Source: Pseudanabaena sp. UBA1465 (GTDB taxonomy: Bacteria > Cyanobacteriota > Cyanobacteriia > Pseudanabaenales > Pseudanabaenaceae). From it: a DNA stretch of 6,763 nucleotides. The DNA is taken from contig DCSN01000020.1 in NCBI GenBank assembly GCA_002325645.1, positions 26,094-32,856 on the forward strand. Reading direction: 5' to 3'. Both the position numbers and the translations under genes were made by a program. The notes under the pieces were generated by a model. That model was not told the origin of the DNA. It did not search any database and saw nothing but the letters and a program-made list of their open reading frames with translations. This document shows positions 5,116-6,763 of the stretch, piece by piece. Position 1 is the first letter of the stretch. Each line of letters opens with the position of its first letter.

Positions 5116-5781
5116 ATGGTCGCTACTCCAGTTATCGATCGCCTTCAGCCCACATCACTCGAAATCTCTCCAGACATTGCGAATCAAGAAATCAATCAAA
5201 ATAAACCAACTTTTGTAACCCCAGATCAATATCGGGTTCTTTCTGAAACCGCCGAGGAACGTCTCGAATACCGCAACGGAGAAATTTTTGTTATGTCTGG
5301 TGGAACCGCAAATCATAGTGCGATCGCTTGTAACCTGATCATTTATCTGGGATTTTTGCTAAGAGATACAGATTTGCGTATATACAACGGCGATATGCGG
5401 ATTTGGATTCCAGAATTTCAGTGTGGTACTTATGCAGATGCGCTAGTGATTAATGGTGAGCCAGAGTTTAATGCTACGCGCAATGACGAAATCCTCAATC
5501 CGTTATTAATTGTCGAAGTGTTATCGCCATCGACAGAGGGCTACGATCGCGGCGAAAAGTTCCGTAAATATCGCTCTATCCCTAGCTTGAGAGAATATTT
5601 ACTAATCAGCCAGTCAGAGCCATATATCGAGCATTACTTTAAGCTTGATTCTAACGCTGAGAATAGTAATATCTGGCAATTGCAAATAAGCGATCGGCTA
5701 GAACAGAAAATCACATTACCCAATCTCAATATCGAAATCCCCCTTTCAGAAATCTATAGACGCATCATCGGAATTAGCTAA
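5116..5781 (+). CDS. Uma2-family protein (PD-(D/E)XK nuclease-like fold), copy 2
   Basis: The 221-residue protein is from a different Uma2 subgroup than its divergent neighbour. About 30 variable N-terminal residues precede TPDQYRVLSETAEERLEYRNGEI (35-57), whose Glu51 begins the conserved core. SGGTANHSAIACNL (61-74) is the usual helix with His67. The acidic motif is TYADALVI with Asp108, where most relatives have YPD, so the Pro is replaced by Ala. IVEVLSPSTEGYDRGEKFRKYR supplies Glu134 and Lys148, followed by LREYLLISQ. The catalytic Asp/Glu/Lys set looks complete, so nuclease-like activity is possible, but few Uma2 proteins have a proven function. The ATG is supported by AAAGGTG 5 nt upstream and by the -10 box at 5082-5087. 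The gene converges with the vWA gene around a hairpin. Confidence 0.92.
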   Translation: MVATPVIDRLQPTSLEISPDIANQEINQNKPTFVTPDQYRVLSETAEERLEYRNGEIFVMSGGTANHSAIACNLIIYLGFLLRDTDLRIYNGDMRIWIPEFQCGTYADALVINGEPEFNATRNDEILNPLLIVEVLSPSTEGYDRGEKFRKYRSIPSLREYLLISQSEPYIEHYFKLDSNAENSNIWQLQISDRLEQKITLPNLNIEIPLSEIYRRIIGIS

Positions 5782-5829
5782 GGCGATCGCGTTTCAATGT
5801 GGAAGTTACCATCGTATTATCACCAAATG

Positions 5830-5862
5830 AGATGATTAAACCGCTACGCGGTTTAATCATCT
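5830..5862. terminator. Bidirectional hairpin between Uma2 copy 2 and the vWA gene
   Basis: A perfect 15-bp stem (5830-5844 with 5848-5862) has loop TAC and the core ATTAAACCGC. It lies 48 nt after the Uma2 stop codon and 15 nt before the stop end of the convergent vWA gene. There is no long T run after it, so it is a weaker terminator by rule than the ones at 318-358 and 1050-1080. Confidence 0.65.
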
Positions 5863-5877
5863 ATTGTTGAAATATTT

Positions 5878-6651
5878 CTATCCGCCAAATCCTCCTAAAG
5901 AATTAAAATTAGCCGCACTTTGACTAGCCCGCATTGCTGACTGCGAGAAGACTTGAAAAGCCTTACGGATTTCGCTGTCGCTATTGGCAGGTGTAAGAAT
6001 CCATTCATCGCGAATTCCCATATCTTTGAAAACTTGACGAAAGTTAGTAGAACCATCATCGATACCCATCGCCGCGATAACATGATTTTCCATCCGCAAC
6101 ATATCATGGGCGATCGCTGCCACATCTTTAGCAGTATGGCGCAGCGAATGGCAATCATCACCATCAGTAATGATCAGGGTCACGGTACGCACAGGCACAC
6201 CATTATCAGAAAATTCTTGAGATTTCGCTAATACTGTTCCCAATAGCACCACGGTTTGATCGTAAAGTGGTGTACCTTGATTGGGGTTGTAGTTTTTGGT
6301 ATCCATCCTGATTGCTTGGGCGATCAGGCAGTAAGGATAAAGAATCGTGCCATTGAGATAACGATTGTGAATGAGAATATTATCCTGTTGCTGCGAAGAT
6401 GCTAAAGCATCAATGACGGAATTATGTCCACCGCGCACGGCTTGGGCATTTCCTGAGTATTGAATTGAGCCAGAGTCATCGGGCATAATTGTTACTAGCA
6501 CAACTTCGCTGGACATGACATCATCAACATGAATACCAAGCCCTGCTTGGATTTGTGCGCCGAGGTCATAAACTGTGAGTGCTTGCAAAGATTCATTGGA
6601 AAGGGTTCCTTCGTCTAATGCTGATTGGAAGAGGTCGTTGATGTTGGTCAT
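5878..6651 (-). CDS. von Willebrand factor A (vWA) domain protein
   Basis: The 257-residue cytoplasmic protein is essentially one vWA domain. Its metal-ion-dependent adhesion site is complete: DDSGS at 58-62 (the DxSxS motif), Thr127 in NQGTPLYD, and Asp163 in IITDGDD. The strand VVLVTIM (50-56) precedes the DxSxS loop. vWA domains bind a divalent metal and a partner protein, often within chaperone, chelatase or stress-response complexes; no AAA ATPase or other partner is encoded here, so the role is unknown. About 45 N-terminal residues precede the domain, and the C-terminus is a Ser/Ala-rich tail (FSQSAMRASQSAANF) ending GGFGG. There is no signal peptide or membrane segment. The ATG has no Shine-Dalgarno: upstream are only a few A/T-rich bases, then the heptamer array at 6657-6719. 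It converges with Uma2 copy 2. Confidence 0.92.
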   Translation of the reverse strand: MTNINDLFQSALDEGTLSNESLQALTVYDLGAQIQAGLGIHVDDVMSSEVVLVTIMPDDSGSIQYSGNAQAVRGGHNSVIDALASSQQQDNILIHNRYLNGTILYPYCLIAQAIRMDTKNYNPNQGTPLYDQTVVLLGTVLAKSQEFSDNGVPVRTVTLIITDGDDCHSLRHTAKDVAAIAHDMLRMENHVIAAMGIDDGSTNFRQVFKDMGIRDEWILTPANSDSEIRKAFQVFSQSAMRASQSAANFNSLGGFGG

Positions 6652-6656
6652 TTTAT

Positions 6657-6719
6657 TTGGTGATTGGTGATTGGTGATTGGTGATTGGTGATTGGTGATT
6701 GGTGATTGGTGATTGGTGG
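6657..6719. repeat. Heptamer tandem repeat (TGATTGG)8 upstream of the vWA gene
   Basis: Eight perfect copies of TGATTGG run from 6661 to 6716, flanked by partial copies (TTGG at 6657-6660, TGG at 6717-6719). On the gene strand the unit reads CCAATCA. Short tandem heptamers of this sort (STRR-type) are known from cyanobacterial intergenic DNA. The array ends 5 nt before the vWA start codon, so it occupies the ribosome-binding region and probably the 5' leader. No unit contains a Shine-Dalgarno. Positions 6720-6763 beyond it show no recognisable gene or strong promoter. Confidence 0.95.
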
Positions 6720-6763
6720 AAGTCAGTGATGAAATGTATCATCGTTTTACAGAAATCATCGGA

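Noticed and set aside
5895..6231. Frames 5895-6164 (-) and 5953-6231 (+) inside the vWA gene
   Set aside because: Both overlap the metal-site region of the real vWA frame and are unlikely to be expressed.
6657..6719. Heptamer array as a CRISPR array or plasmid iteron origin
   Set aside because: There are no spacers between units, the unit is only 7 bp, and there is no replication initiator or AT-rich unwinding region nearby.

Overview
This window looks like the chromosome of a filamentous or unicellular cyanobacterium. Three things point there. The HIP1 octamer GCGATCGC occurs 13 times in 6.8 kb. The protein families present are typical of cyanobacteria: a PAP/fibrillin lipid-associated protein, a BCD/PucC-type pigment-related transporter, a GUN4-domain protein and two Uma2-family proteins. 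A CCAATCA-type heptamer tandem repeat lies in front of one gene. The gene style and the many triloop palindromes fit the Pseudanabaena group, but that placement is an impression and was not tested.

Layout, left to right. Positions 1-168 hold a long hairpin (27-75) and the leader of a very short gene, rpmJ (169-294, +), which encodes a 41-residue ribosomal protein L36 of the variant lacking the full zinc ligand set. A longer open frame overlaps and hides it. Two back-to-back palindromes (318-358 and 359-389) follow. Next is a PAP/fibrillin gene (441-1034, +), convergent with a secreted ankyrin-repeat gene (1077-1622, -); a terminator hairpin at 1050-1080 sits between them and covers the ankyrin stop codon. 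A PucC-like transporter (1823-3307, +) diverges from the ankyrin gene and converges on a GUN4-domain gene (3596-4303, -). The 288 bp between those two contain a bulged hairpin (3329-3384) and a possible MITE-like element (3391-3492). Two divergent Uma2-family genes (4419-4994, - and 5116-5781, +) follow. The last gene is a von Willebrand factor A protein (5878-6651, -), convergent with the second Uma2 gene around a hairpin at 5830-5862. Its start codon lies 5 nt from the heptamer array at 6657-6719. No gene-free stretch exceeds 300 bp.

How the genes work together. There is no clear operon: most neighbours are divergent or convergent. The only same-strand neighbours are rpmJ/fibrillin, separated by two terminator-like palindromes, and Uma2/GUN4, separated by 115 bp. 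A loose photosynthesis theme (fibrillin, PucC-like transporter, GUN4) is visible, but the gene order does not prove cooperation. I see no defence system, prophage, transposase, CRISPR array, tRNA or rRNA. The most interesting signals are the hidden L36 gene, the recurring triloop palindromes, the structured 3391-3492 element and the heptamer array placed where a ribosome binding site would be.
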